Assembly (NCBI GenBank): GCA_945866125.1
Contig: CAMBFZ010000007.1
Location: forward strand, 1 to 64,000
DNA: 64,000 bases
DNA from: Bordetella parapertussis
GTDB lineage: Bacteria; Pseudomonadota; Gammaproteobacteria; Burkholderiales; Burkholderiaceae_D
Reading direction: 5' to 3'
Shown piece after piece: positions 18,701 to 26,280 of the stretch. Made by a program: the position numbers and the translations under genes. The notes beneath the pieces were generated by a model. That model saw only the letters and a list, made by a program, of their open reading frames with translations, was not told the origin of the DNA and searched no databases. Every line of letters starts with the position of its first letter. The stretch's first letter is position 1.

Positions 18701-19521
18701 AGCCGCTTGAGAAAAATTTTATTCGCAAGCATGCGCTCGCGTATCAGGCTGAACATGGCTGCGATTTGGAAACTGCCTCGCTGCGCGTATTTGGTAATGC
18801 CGAAGGAGCTTATGGCGCCAACGTCAATCACTTAATCGACAGCAGCCGTTGGGACGACGAAGACGAATTGGCCGAGACCTACACCTGCCGCAAAGGCTTT
18901 GCCTATGGCACCAGTGGTCGCGCCGTTGCGCAACCGGCACTGCTGAAAAGCGTACTGGCCGGGGTCGAGCTGGCGTATCAGAATCTCGATTCAGTCGAAG
19001 TCGGCGTCACCACCGTGGACACGTATTTCGATACGCTCGGCGGCATCAGCCGTGCGGTCAAACGCGCCAAAGGCCCGGGCGCCGAGATGGCGCCGGTCTA
19101 TATCGGTGACCAGACCAATGGCAGCGGCACCGTGCGCACGCTCTCCGAGCAGGTCGCGCTAGAGACGCGCACCCGCATGCTCAATCCGAAGTGGTACGAA
19201 GGCATGCTCGCCCATGGCTACGAAGGCGTGCATCAGATTGAGGTTCATCTGACTAACACCATGGGCTGGTCGGCCACGACGGGGCAAGTACAGCCCTGGG
19301 TCTATCAGCAGCTCACCCAAACTTATTTGCTGGATCCGGAAATGCGCGAGCGTCTCGCGCGTCTGAATCCATCGGCGTCGGCGCGTGTCGCCAGCCGTTT
19401 GCTGGAAGCATCTGACCGCCAATACTGGCAACCTGATGAAAATACGCTGGACGCCATGCGGCGTGCCGGTGAAGAGCTGGAAGACAGGCTCGAGGGCATC
19501 TACGAAGGAGCAAACTCATGA
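15730..19521 (+). CDS. bchH: Magnesium chelatase subunit H
   Basis: Large porphyrin-binding subunit that inserts Mg2+ into protoporphyrin IX with the BchI-BchD motor (encoded at 26281-29146). At about 1263 residues it is the usual CobN/BchH size. Recognisable stretches are VVIVTMDNHLASAA at the N-terminus, HFGTHGALEFMPGKQ in the middle and VEVGVTTVDTYFDTLGG near the C-terminus. A cysteine cluster CTGCSRAC lies at about 416-423. The ATG at 15730 lies inside the bchB 3' end, and a GTG 30 bp earlier is possible. The stop overlaps the bchL start. Confidence 0.95.
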   Translation: MTLKRISAADTIRVPAKVVIVTMDNHLASAAARANHLLAKSMPGVTLSVHAASEWADDKASLARCIADIEQGDLVIASMLFMEDHFQPVLPALKARRDQCDAMVCIMSAGEVMKLTRMGRFSMDGTTRGPMAFLKKLRGKPNENNKSGATAGAQQMKMLRRLPKLLRFIPGTAQDVRAYFLTLQYWLAGSEENIAGMVQMLLDHFADGPRKSLRGKVKIAPPIDYPEVGLYHPQMKGAEVYKGMADTISALPPTATAGKKGTVGLLLMRSYLLAGNAKHYDGVLAALEARGLAVLPAYATGLDARPAVEQFFMKDGRAQIDAVISLTGFSLVGGPAYNDSKAAEEMLAALDVPYLAVTPVEFQTLEQWAASERGLLPVEATMMVAIPELDGSTGSLVYGGRSDATGKACTGCSRACTFPQADNAQDMQVCSERAEMLAARVAKLIALRRAERADRKVAAVLFNFPPNAGSTGTAAFLAVFESLYNTLAAMQRAGYTVDLPADVDALRDAILKGNAERYGSHANVHARISADDHVRREKYLKEIEGQWGPAPGKHQSDGASIFVLGAQFGNVLVGIQPAFGYEGDPMRLLFEKGFAPTHAFSAFYRYLREDFAAHAVLHFGTHGALEFMPGKQTAMSADCWPDRLISDLPNLYLYAANNPSEGTIAKRRANATLVSYLTPPVAEAGLYRGLNELKSALTRWRALGPEEEQERVDLAIMIQAQAAELDLASAEPAWNTQTATEMARLSDAVLELEYTLIPHGMHVVGRAPTLVERTDMLIAMAQSVHNVEATESLRANIVAMLSGTAPATPLSEEEKSLLQKLGDVSALMSEEHELDGILAALDGRFVRPAPGGDLLRTPEILPTGRNVHGFDPFRLPSAYAVKDGARQAARLLERHRADTDTFPESIAMVLWGTDNLKSEGGPIAQALALMGARPRFDAYGRLAGAELLSLDELDRPRVDVLITLSGIFRDLLPLQIKLLAEAALLAASADEPLEKNFIRKHALAYQAEHGCDLETASLRVFGNAEGAYGANVNHLIDSSRWDDEDELAETYTCRKGFAYGTSGRAVAQPALLKSVLAGVELAYQNLDSVEVGVTTVDTYFDTLGGISRAVKRAKGPGAEMAPVYIGDQTNGSGTVRTLSEQVALETRTRMLNPKWYEGMLAHGYEGVHQIEVHLTNTMGWSATTGQVQPWVYQQLTQTYLLDPEMRERLARLNPSASARVASRLLEASDRQYWQPDENTLDAMRRAGEELEDRLEGIYEGANS

Positions 19522-20423
19522 ATGTAGCAAACGTACCCATCTCCGAAATCCGACGTAAACGCGGCGACGGCGAGGGCAGTGTGCAAGTCGAGCTTGACCC
19601 GAATATGAAAATCGGAAACGCAAAAGTGTTTGCCATTTATGGCAAAGGCGGCATCGGTAAAAGTACCACCTCATCAAATTTATCGGTCGCGTTTTCCAAG
19701 CTCGGCAAACGGGTATTGCAAATCGGTTGCGATCCCAAGCATGACTCCACATTCACGCTGACCAAAAAACTCATGCCCACCGTAATCGATGTGCTGGAGA
19801 CGGTTGATTTTCACACCGAAGAATTGCGCGTCGAAGATTTTGTCTTCACCGGCTACAACGGCGTCATGTGCGTCGAAGCAGGCGGCCCGCCGGCTGGTAC
19901 CGGCTGCGGTGGTTATGTGGTCGGTCAGACCGTCAAGCTGTTGAAAGAGCACCATCTGCTCGAAGACACCGACGTGGTCATTTTTGATGTGCTCGGCGAC
20001 GTGGTCTGCGGCGGCTTTGCCGCACCCTTGCAGCATGCAGACCGCGCATTGATCGTAACGGCCAATGATTTTGATTCGATCTTTGCGATGAACCGGATTG
20101 TGCAAGCCATCAGCGCCAAAGCAAAAAATTATAACGTCCGACTGGGTGGCGTGATTGCCAACCGTTCCGATGCAACGGATCAGATTGATAAATTTAATGA
20201 ACGTGTGGGTTTGAAGACCATGGCACGCTTTCCGTCGCTCGACATTATTCGCCAGAGTCGTCTGAAAAAATCGACCTTGTTCGAAATGGATGAGACGCCA
20301 GAATTGCTCGCGGTACAGCAGGAATATCTGCGTCTGGCGGCGGCGCTGTGGCTCGGCACGGACCCGATTGAATGCACGGCCATGAAAGACCGCGACATTT
20401 TTGACTTACTGGGTTTTGACTAA
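19518..20423 (+). CDS. bchL: DPOR iron protein BchL
   Basis: ATP-dependent reductase that delivers electrons to BchNB, homologous to nitrogenase NifH. The 301 residues have the P-loop GKGGIGKSTTSSNL at about 42-55, an IGCDPKHDSTFTL switch segment and the two cysteines that hold the intersubunit 4Fe-4S cluster in MCVEAGGPPAGTGCGGY and LGDVVCGGFA. About 30 residues precede the P-loop strand. ATG overlaps the bchH stop by 4 bp. Confidence 0.96.
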   Translation: MNVANVPISEIRRKRGDGEGSVQVELDPNMKIGNAKVFAIYGKGGIGKSTTSSNLSVAFSKLGKRVLQIGCDPKHDSTFTLTKKLMPTVIDVLETVDFHTEELRVEDFVFTGYNGVMCVEAGGPPAGTGCGGYVVGQTVKLLKEHHLLEDTDVVIFDVLGDVVCGGFAAPLQHADRALIVTANDFDSIFAMNRIVQAISAKAKNYNVRLGGVIANRSDATDQIDKFNERVGLKTMARFPSLDIIRQSRLKKSTLFEMDETPELLAVQQEYLRLAAALWLGTDPIECTAMKDRDIFDLLGFD

Positions 20424-20439
20424 CACGGACGGTGTGGCG

Positions 20440-21141
20440 ATGGACAATTCAAGCTATCAATTAAAGCGCGGCCAGCTCGAAGAATATTTTGACCGTACCG
20501 CTTCGGCTGCATGGGCGCGCCTGACGTCGGATGCGCCCGTCTCGGGCATTCGCAAGACAGTGCGGGCCGGGCGCGATCGCATGCGCAACACCTTGCTTGA
20601 TTGGCTGCCGCAAGACCTGACAGGCAAACGTGTGCTGGATGCCGGTTGTGGCACCGGTGCTCTCGCCATTGAGTTGGCGCGTCGCGGCGCAAAAGTCGTT
20701 GCGGTTGATCTGTCGCCCACGCTAGTGCAACTGGCGCGCGAACGGATGCCGGACGATCTCGGCAGCGGCAGTGTGGAATTTTTGGCCGGCGATATGTTGT
20801 CCTCGGCCTTGGGTCGCTTTGATCATGTCGTCGGTATGGATTCCTTAATCCACTACGAAAAGCACGACATGGTGCAGGTGCTGACCGGTCTGGCCAGTCG
20901 CACCGGCGCCTCGTTGTTGTTTACTTTTGCGCCCAGCAATCTGGCGCTGGCCGCGATGATCCGCGTTGGCCGTTTGTTCCCACGTGGCGACCGTGCGCCT
21001 TTCATTGAGCCTGTGGCCGAAGCCAGTTTGCGCGAAGCCATCGGGGAAGCGACGGGTCTGACGCAATGGCAGATCGGCCGCACCGAAAAAATTTCGAGTG
21101 GTTTTTATACCTCGCAAGCGATGGAGCTACGCCTGTCATGA
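20440..21141 (+). CDS. bchM: Magnesium-protoporphyrin IX O-methyltransferase
   Basis: Transfers a methyl group from S-adenosylmethionine to the C13 propionate of Mg-protoporphyrin IX, the step before ring E closure. The 233 residues contain the SAM-binding motif VLDAGCGTGALAIELA at about 67-82, KVVAVDLSPTLVQLA and HVVGMDSLIHYE. The ATG at 20440 was chosen; an upstream in-frame start would lie within bchL. The stop overlaps the ATG of the next small ORF by 4 bp. Confidence 0.94.
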   Translation: MDNSSYQLKRGQLEEYFDRTASAAWARLTSDAPVSGIRKTVRAGRDRMRNTLLDWLPQDLTGKRVLDAGCGTGALAIELARRGAKVVAVDLSPTLVQLARERMPDDLGSGSVEFLAGDMLSSALGRFDHVVGMDSLIHYEKHDMVQVLTGLASRTGASLLFTFAPSNLALAAMIRVGRLFPRGDRAPFIEPVAEASLREAIGEATGLTQWQIGRTEKISSGFYTSQAMELRLS

Positions 21142-21293
21142 GCACGATACTCATCGAGTGCATGCTGGCTTTGTTCTGGACCGGGTTTATCGGTCTGCAC
21201 GTTTGGCTCTGGAACGCACGGGAAGACCACGACGTATCGCAACATCATGGAGAGACATCATGCACACCGCAACTCACGAAATCCATTCAGTAG
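21138..21293 (+). CDS. Small single-span membrane protein between bchM and acsF
   Basis: A 51-codon ORF whose ATG overlaps the bchM stop (ATGA) and whose last 34 bp overlap the start of acsF. The N-terminal half, ILIECMLALFWTGFIGLHVW, is a membrane helix; the C-terminal half is polar and His-rich (REDHDVSQHHGE). No family is recognised. The overlaps on both sides suggest translational coupling and real expression. Oxygen-dependent cyclases of alphaproteobacteria and cyanobacteria need small partners (BciE, Ycf54), so an accessory role with AcsF is conceivable, but nothing in the sequence proves it. Confidence 0.55.
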   Translation: MSTILIECMLALFWTGFIGLHVWLWNAREDHDVSQHHGETSCTPQLTKSIQ

Positions 21294-22339
21294 AAGACGC
21301 GGCAAAAAAAGCCCTCTCCAGCACCCTCTTTTCGCCGAAGTTTTATAGCACCGACTACGCGGCGATGGATAAGCTCAATATCGAGCCGGTACGCGCCGAG
21401 TGGGATGCGATGATGGCCGAGTACGAGGGCGATAATAACCACGATCATTTTCAGCGTGATGCGCAATTTGCCGACGAAGTACGCGACCTGATGCCGATGC
21501 TCACGCCTGAATTACGTCAGGAATTTCTGGACTTTTTGGTCAGTTCACTGACCTCGGAATTTTCTGGTTGCGTGCTCTACAACGAGATCCGCAAAAATGT
21601 CGAGAACCCCGACATCAAGCAACTCATGACGTTCATGGCGCGCGATGAATCACGTCATGCCGGCTTTCTGAATTCGGCGCTGAAAGACTTTGGTCTGGGT
21701 GTGGATCTGGGTAACTTGAAGCGCACGAAGGCGTACACCTATTTCAAGCCAAAATATATTTTTTACGCGACTTACTTGTCCGAAAAAATCGGTTACGCCC
21801 GGTACATCAAAATTTTCCGTCAGCTGGAACAGCATCCGGACAAACGTTTCCATCCGATTTTTCGCTGGTTCGAGCGCTGGTGCAATGATGAATTCCGTCA
21901 CGGCGAATCGTTTGCACTCATCATGCGCGCCAACCCGCATCTGCTGCGCGGGGGGAATTTACTGTGGGTGCGTTTTTTCCTGCTCGCTGTCTACGCCACC
22001 ATGTACGTGCGTGACCATACCCGGCCTGAACTTAAACAGGCGATGGGGCTGGATCCGACCACCTATGATTACGACGTCTTTCGCATCACCTCCGCCATCA
22101 CCAAACAAGTCTTTCCGCTGACCCTGGATATTGACCATCCGGCGTTTCGCAGCGGCCTCGATCGGCTCTTTCATTGCACGCAGCAGGCAGAGGCGGCGCG
22201 CGCTGCGGGCGGCCTGTTTGGTCGACTGCGTCAAGGTGCCTGGGCGCTCGCGGGCGTGGCGACGTTTGTGCGCATGTATTTCATTCCCGTCAAATCGAAC
22301 GCCTTGCCGGCCACCGTAAAAATGGTGCCGGCCTGGTAA
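21260..22339 (+). CDS. acsF: Aerobic Mg-protoporphyrin IX monomethyl ester cyclase
   Basis: Di-iron oxygenase closing ring E to give protochlorophyllide with O2. The 359-residue protein has two metal motifs, VLYNEIRKN... with ARDESRHAGFLN, and RWCNDEFRHGESFAL, the E-E-x-x-H pattern of the family. The ATG at 21260 follows GGAGAG. A long upstream in-frame extension is rejected because it would run through bchM and the small ORF. No anaerobic cyclase (bchE) is present in the window, so pigment synthesis appears to depend on oxygen. Confidence 0.96.
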   Translation: MHTATHEIHSVEDAAKKALSSTLFSPKFYSTDYAAMDKLNIEPVRAEWDAMMAEYEGDNNHDHFQRDAQFADEVRDLMPMLTPELRQEFLDFLVSSLTSEFSGCVLYNEIRKNVENPDIKQLMTFMARDESRHAGFLNSALKDFGLGVDLGNLKRTKAYTYFKPKYIFYATYLSEKIGYARYIKIFRQLEQHPDKRFHPIFRWFERWCNDEFRHGESFALIMRANPHLLRGGNLLWVRFFLLAVYATMYVRDHTRPELKQAMGLDPTTYDYDVFRITSAITKQVFPLTLDIDHPAFRSGLDRLFHCTQQAEAARAAGGLFGRLRQGAWALAGVATFVRMYFIPVKSNALPATVKMVPAW

Positions 22340-22359
22340 GCCCAGGCTGACAATTACGT

Positions 22360-23121
22360 ATGTCTCAGTACGCGCTACCTATCCTGTTTACGCTTTTCGT
22401 CTGGTGGTTTTCCACCGGCGTGATTCTGTATCTGGGACGTTTGCCGCAGACGAGCTTCAAATGGACGATGCTGGGTTTTACGCTGCTGCTGGGATGTGCG
22501 CTGGCCGGTTTATCAATCTCTGCTAGCCGCACGACAGTCGCCTCAGCGTATTGCGCTTTTACCTGCGCAGTCTTAGTTTGGAGCTGGCAGGAAGTCGCCT
22601 TCCTGCTTGGTTATGTGACGGGCGCGCGCCGTAGCGAGTGCCCGGTCGACAGCCACGGCTGGCGGCGCGTGCGCCATGCGACCGAAGCGATTTTGCATCA
22701 TGAGTTGGCGCTGCTGGTGTTGGCCGCGCTGGTGTTGACGGCGAGCTGGGGACAACCTAACCAAACCGGTTGGTGGACCTATGGCGTGTTGTGGGCGATG
22801 CGGCTCTCAGCCAAGCTCAATTTGTTTTTGGGTGTGCGTAATTTATCGGAAAATTTTTTGCCCGCGCATCTGCGCTACATGCAAACCTATTTCACCCGGC
22901 GCGCTTGTAACTGGCTCATGCCTTTGTCCGTCATTGCGGGGACCGCCGTGGCGGCTCCGCTTTGGCACGCGGTCTCTGCCCAAGGCGCAGATAGCTTTAC
23001 GGCGACCAGTCTGTGTCTGATTGCGGGCTTGCTCACGCTGGCCGTGCTGGAGCATTTGTTTATGGTGTTGCCACTGCCAACGGCCTGGATGTGGAAATGG
23101 GGCATGGGCGCCAAAGCCTAA
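22360..23121 (+). CDS. puhE: Photosynthetic complex assembly protein PuhE
   Basis: Polytopic membrane protein (DUF3623) of 253 residues with about seven hydrophobic segments, needed for normal reaction-centre levels in Rhodobacter. Recognisable are LFVWWFSTGVILYL at the N-terminus, the SWQEVAFLLGYVTGARR stretch and RLSAKLNLFLGVRNLSENFL near residue 150. Last gene of the bchF-puhE run. Here puhE sits with acsF, far from puhABC at 51272-53183. Its biochemical role is not known. Confidence 0.9.
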   Translation: MSQYALPILFTLFVWWFSTGVILYLGRLPQTSFKWTMLGFTLLLGCALAGLSISASRTTVASAYCAFTCAVLVWSWQEVAFLLGYVTGARRSECPVDSHGWRRVRHATEAILHHELALLVLAALVLTASWGQPNQTGWWTYGVLWAMRLSAKLNLFLGVRNLSENFLPAHLRYMQTYFTRRACNWLMPLSVIAGTAVAAPLWHAVSAQGADSFTATSLCLIAGLLTLAVLEHLFMVLPLPTAWMWKWGMGAKA

Positions 23122-23159
23122 TATTCATAATCACGCCGGCGGGGAGGGGTAGTCGCCTT

Positions 23160-23185
23160 GGCGCCCCGATTCGTATCGAGGCGCC
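23160..23185. terminator. Hairpin between convergent puhE and the epimerase gene
   Basis: GGCGCC at 23160-23165 pairs with GGCGCC at 23180-23185; inner CGAT and ATCG pair around a TCGT loop, with one mismatch between the stems. It lies in the 117-bp gap of two convergent genes. No U-run follows directly, though CTTTTTC occurs about 22 bp further on. Probably a bidirectional terminator or mRNA end. Confidence 0.5.
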
Positions 23186-23238
23186 GCTGTTTGTGTCAGG
23201 TACCGTAAACTTTTTCTATTCGAATTTTTACGATTCCC

Positions 23239-24222
23239 TTATTTGACCACGCCACCCATCTCGTCATCGATATACGCCTGTACCACTGCATCAAAATTTT
23301 CATCGCGACGAAAGCCGAGCGCATCGGCTCGTGTCGTGACAAAATCGCCCGGCCAAGAATTGACCAGACGCGCGACTGCGGCATCCTCCTGCCATTGAAT
23401 CCGACTGACCGGTCCTTCGCCCGCGACCCGGCCGAGTGCAGCAATCATCTCGCGCACCGTCGTCGCCAATCCCGGCAAATTGATCGCCCGACTCGCGCCG
23501 AGTCCGCTGCTATCAATTTCGTGCGCGTGAACCAGATTAAACAGCACGCTGCGTGGTGACACCAGCCACACCCGCGTATCCGGGCCAACCGGACAGACTG
23601 AGACCTTGCCTTGCAGGGGTTCGCGGATGATGCCGCTGGCAAAGCTCGACGCGGCCTTGTTGGCTGCGCCCGGGCGCACCGACACAGTGGGCACACGCAG
23701 CGCACGGCCGTCAATGAAACCCTTACGGCTGTAATCCGTCACCAGCATTTCACCGATAGCTTTTTGAATGCCGTAAGAGCCCTGCGGCGTGATGTAAGTT
23801 GTGTCGAGCACTTGTTGCGGCAAATCGCCACCGAACACCGCGGCTGAGCTAGTAAAAACCACGCGCGGGCAGCGCCCGGTCTTGCGCGCTGCTTCCAGCA
23901 CATAGCGGGTTGCATCCAGATTAATGCGCATGCCCAGATCAAAGTCGCTCTCGGCTTCGCCGCTGACAATGGCGGCCAGATGAAAGATGGATTGGGTGTT
24001 GGGGGTAACGAGCTTGCCGATCAGAGCGGCGTCGGCCACATCGCCAACTTCGAGCGCGATGCGCGGATCATCAAAGCCTTGTGCCGCGACCCGATCAAGC
24101 AGCGTGATGCGCGTGATCTTTTCTTGTTGACCGCCTTTGCCAGTCAGCGTGCCGCGTGCCAGTAATTGCTGCGCCAGTTTTGCACCCAAAAAACCGGCGC
24201 CGCCGGTGATTAGCACTTCCAT
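23239..24222 (-). CDS. NAD-dependent epimerase/dehydratase, D-erythronate dehydrogenase (DenD) type
   Basis: Extended short-chain dehydrogenase of 327 residues. The Rossmann motif TGGAGFLG lies at about 6-13, the serine region in VVFTSSAAVFGG and the catalytic YGIQK near 150-154. LRVPTVSVRPGAANKAASSF is a pattern I associate with DenD-like enzymes, which oxidise D-erythronate; substrate is inferred. It has no evident role in photosynthesis and, with ssb and the ATPase, forms a minus-strand island between puhE and bchI. A 60-bp gap separates it from ssb. Confidence 0.75.
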   Translation of the reverse strand: MEVLITGGAGFLGAKLAQQLLARGTLTGKGGQQEKITRITLLDRVAAQGFDDPRIALEVGDVADAALIGKLVTPNTQSIFHLAAIVSGEAESDFDLGMRINLDATRYVLEAARKTGRCPRVVFTSSAAVFGGDLPQQVLDTTYITPQGSYGIQKAIGEMLVTDYSRKGFIDGRALRVPTVSVRPGAANKAASSFASGIIREPLQGKVSVCPVGPDTRVWLVSPRSVLFNLVHAHEIDSSGLGASRAINLPGLATTVREMIAALGRVAGEGPVSRIQWQEDAAVARLVNSWPGDFVTTRADALGFRRDENFDAVVQAYIDDEMGGVVK

Positions 24223-24282
24223 GATTGCCCCCTTTTGTTTTAATAGTGGGCAATATCATACAGCCTGCCGACGGCGCACCAA

Positions 24283-24699
24283 TCAAATTGAAACCGATGG
24301 TTCCTGCAAGCGGTGACTGTTGCCCTGCTCGGTCTGATCTGGTGTGAACGTTTTCGATTCAGGTGGCCGGTGCAGCATTTTGAGTTCATCGCCAACGATT
24401 TCGGTGGTGTGCCGGTCAATCCCATCCTTGCCGGTCCACTTGCGGGTTTGCAGATGGCCTTCAATAAATACCAGCGTACCTTTCTTCAGATACTGCGCCG
24501 CGATCTCGGCGAGTTTTTTGTACAGCACCACGCGATGCCACTCGGTTGCTTCGCGTCGTGCGCCGGTCGATTTATTTTTGCCGCCTTCGCTCGTGGCAAT
24601 GCTCAGATGCGCCACTGACTCGCCGCTTTGCATCGTTCGTATTTCAGGATCATGGCCAAGATGCCCGATCAGTAATGCCTTGTTAAGTGTTCCAGTCAT
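24283..24699 (-). CDS. ssb: Single-stranded DNA-binding protein
   Basis: OB-fold protein of 138 residues: NKALLIGHLGHDPEIRTMQSG at the N-terminus, EWHRVVLYKKLAEIAAQYL in the core and the VFIEGHLQTRKW strand. The C-terminus is not the acidic DDDIPF tail of the housekeeping SSB, which together with the adjacent Sak4-like ATPase suggests a phage or mobile-element copy. The ATG at 24699 has a GGAGAA ribosome site; longer in-frame starts would lie inside the upstream gene. It lies 31 bp downstream of the ATPase stop. Confidence 0.85.
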   Translation of the reverse strand: MTGTLNKALLIGHLGHDPEIRTMQSGESVAHLSIATSEGGKNKSTGARREATEWHRVVLYKKLAEIAAQYLKKGTLVFIEGHLQTRKWTGKDGIDRHTTEIVGDELKMLHRPPESKTFTPDQTEQGNSHRLQEPSVSI

Positions 24700-24730
24700 G
24701 ATGCGTTCTCCTTGGTTTTGGCGGGAAAAT

Positions 24731-25654
24731 TCAGGCGTGTAGTCCATGCTCACTTTCTTGCTGCATTTCCAGCACCGCCTTGCGGTCGTCTTTGACGCGG
24801 GTAAATTCATTGATCGCTGCGTTATCCTGCAGCGCATGCGCGGCGCGATAAGCCGCTGCAAATGCCTGGTAAAGCGCATCGGCCGTGACGGCCTGTTCCA
24901 TGCCCTCGCACAAGGCGATTTTTTGAGCGTCCGGCAAGCTGACTTTGATGGGCGCTTGCACGCCGCTGTTGAGCCAGTCCAGCAAAGACCGCCCGGTTTC
25001 ACTGTCGGGCTTGATGATCATGCCGTCAAATAATCGCGTGCGATCTTTGCCGATATGGGCGAGGTGGTTGCTGTCTAACTCCATAAAAATGGTGAACTCA
25101 TATTCGATCCCCTCGCGCATGATGGGAGCGAGTCCGATTTTGCGCACAATCTGGCGGCCAGTGCGCTCATCTTTTTCTTGCACGTAATCGGTTTTGGCGC
25201 GCATCGTCGCAATCACATGGCAAGGGCTTTGCAACAGCGCTTCGACCAAGGCATTGTGTTCCGGGGTGACTTGCCGCCATGCTTGCCAGCTATTGCCGGA
25301 GCGGTCAGCGATCTTGCCGTGACGGTCCAGCGAGCCGCCTTCGCCGCTCCAGGCATGTGACAGGCTATCGACAATAATTGTGTCCACGCCCGCCTGCTCC
25401 AACGCGTGCATGGCTTCCACATAGCGTGCCGGCGTAAACGGCGGTGTTAGTTGCAGCACGTCATAGCCCTCGGGTAAAAGATCGGCATACAAATCGCCAC
25501 TGCCATGCTCGGTATCGATCATGCCGATACGTCCGCCGAGACCGTGTGCAATCAACAGCGCCGAATACGTCTTGCCGCTGCCGGCCGGCCCGGACATGCC
25601 CAGGCGCAGCTTGGCGCGACATTTAGTCGCGCGATGAATTTCAAAAGGTTTCAT
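24731..25654 (-). CDS. Phage-type RecA-like ATPase (Sak4-like)
   Basis: A 307-residue P-loop ATPase with Walker A GPAGSGKT at about 22-29 and Walker B TIIVDSLSHAW near 110-120. FEIHRATKCRAKLRLGMSG before the P-loop is typical of the AAA_24/Sak4 proteins, which promote single-strand annealing in phages and usually pair with SSB, as here. The start at 25654 follows a GGAGCA site; an ATG at 25768 would add 38 residues unlike the family. No integrase, structural phage gene or attachment site was seen nearby. Confidence 0.75.
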   Translation of the reverse strand: MKPFEIHRATKCRAKLRLGMSGPAGSGKTYSALLIAHGLGGRIGMIDTEHGSGDLYADLLPEGYDVLQLTPPFTPARYVEAMHALEQAGVDTIIVDSLSHAWSGEGGSLDRHGKIADRSGNSWQAWRQVTPEHNALVEALLQSPCHVIATMRAKTDYVQEKDERTGRQIVRKIGLAPIMREGIEYEFTIFMELDSNHLAHIGKDRTRLFDGMIIKPDSETGRSLLDWLNSGVQAPIKVSLPDAQKIALCEGMEQAVTADALYQAFAAAYRAAHALQDNAAINEFTRVKDDRKAVLEMQQESEHGLHA

Positions 25655-25905
25655 GCCGGATTGCTCCTTTCGTCTCGAAACGGCTTCAACAGCTTCCTGT
25701 GCACCCACCTGGGCATGCCATTGCATGCCGCCGTCGTCGGTGTTGCGTGGGATTTCCATTGGTTGCATGGTCGGTCGGCCTTTGTGCGATCAGGCTAAGT
25801 TGGACAGGCAAAGAGGCAAAAGGATCGGGCTATTTTTCTGTCTGCCGGGCGGCTTGCCATGCGCTCACAAACGCGTATTTAGCGGTTACACTTGCCCGAT
25901 GGCGA

Positions 25906-25949
25906 TGTCTATCAAATCTGACAGGCTTAGCTGTCAATAAAAAAATGTC
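25906..25949 (+). promoter_or_regulatory. PpsR-type operator/promoter of the bchI arm
   Basis: A perfect TGT-N12-ACA site (25906-25923) ends in CTGACA, a possible -35 box. Eight bases later a second TGTCAA half-site begins at 25932, with a degenerate far half. An A-rich AAAAAT (25941-25946) is a possible -10, 17 bp after the -35 box. The rest of the gap from 25655 to 25994 shows nothing I can name. Confidence 0.55.
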
Positions 25950-25994
25950 AAAAAATACAAAAAGAGCGAATGCTGTGATCGAAAGGCCTGTCGC

Positions 25995-26261
25995 GTGACT
26001 GAATTTTTTTCCGGCACCAACGTGGTCGATTTCATCATCGTCTGCACCCTGATCGAGTGGCTTGTGCTGTGGCTTGTCTATCGGCGCACCGGCCGCGGGA
26101 TTGCACCGGCCACGTTGCGCATGACCTTGCTGCCTGGGCTTTACCTGATGATGGCACTGCGCTGCGCATTAACTGCACTACCTTTTTATGTCGTGCTGTT
26201 ATTCCTTATTGCTTCTGGCCTGACCCACGCCGCCGACCTGATGCGGCGCTGGAATACCTGA
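25995..26261 (+). CDS. Small membrane protein upstream of bchI
   Basis: An 88-residue protein with about three hydrophobic segments (VVDFIIVCTLIEWLVLWLV, the LLPGLYLMMALRCALTAL stretch, and FYVVLLFLIASGL). GTG start. It lies 19 bp before bchI in the same direction and directly downstream of a PpsR-type operator, so it probably belongs to the photosynthesis regulon. I do not recognise a family. Its position as leader gene of the Mg-chelatase operon suggests a membrane role in pigment synthesis, but this is only inference. Confidence 0.65.
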   Translation: MTEFFSGTNVVDFIIVCTLIEWLVLWLVYRRTGRGIAPATLRMTLLPGLYLMMALRCALTALPFYVVLLFLIASGLTHAADLMRRWNT

Positions 26262-26280
26262 TCCTGTTTTTAGAGAGCGC

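Noticed and set aside
23122..26280. Complete prophage between puhE and bchI
   Set aside because: Only the SSB and Sak4-like genes are phage-like; no integrase, structural genes or attachment repeats were seen.
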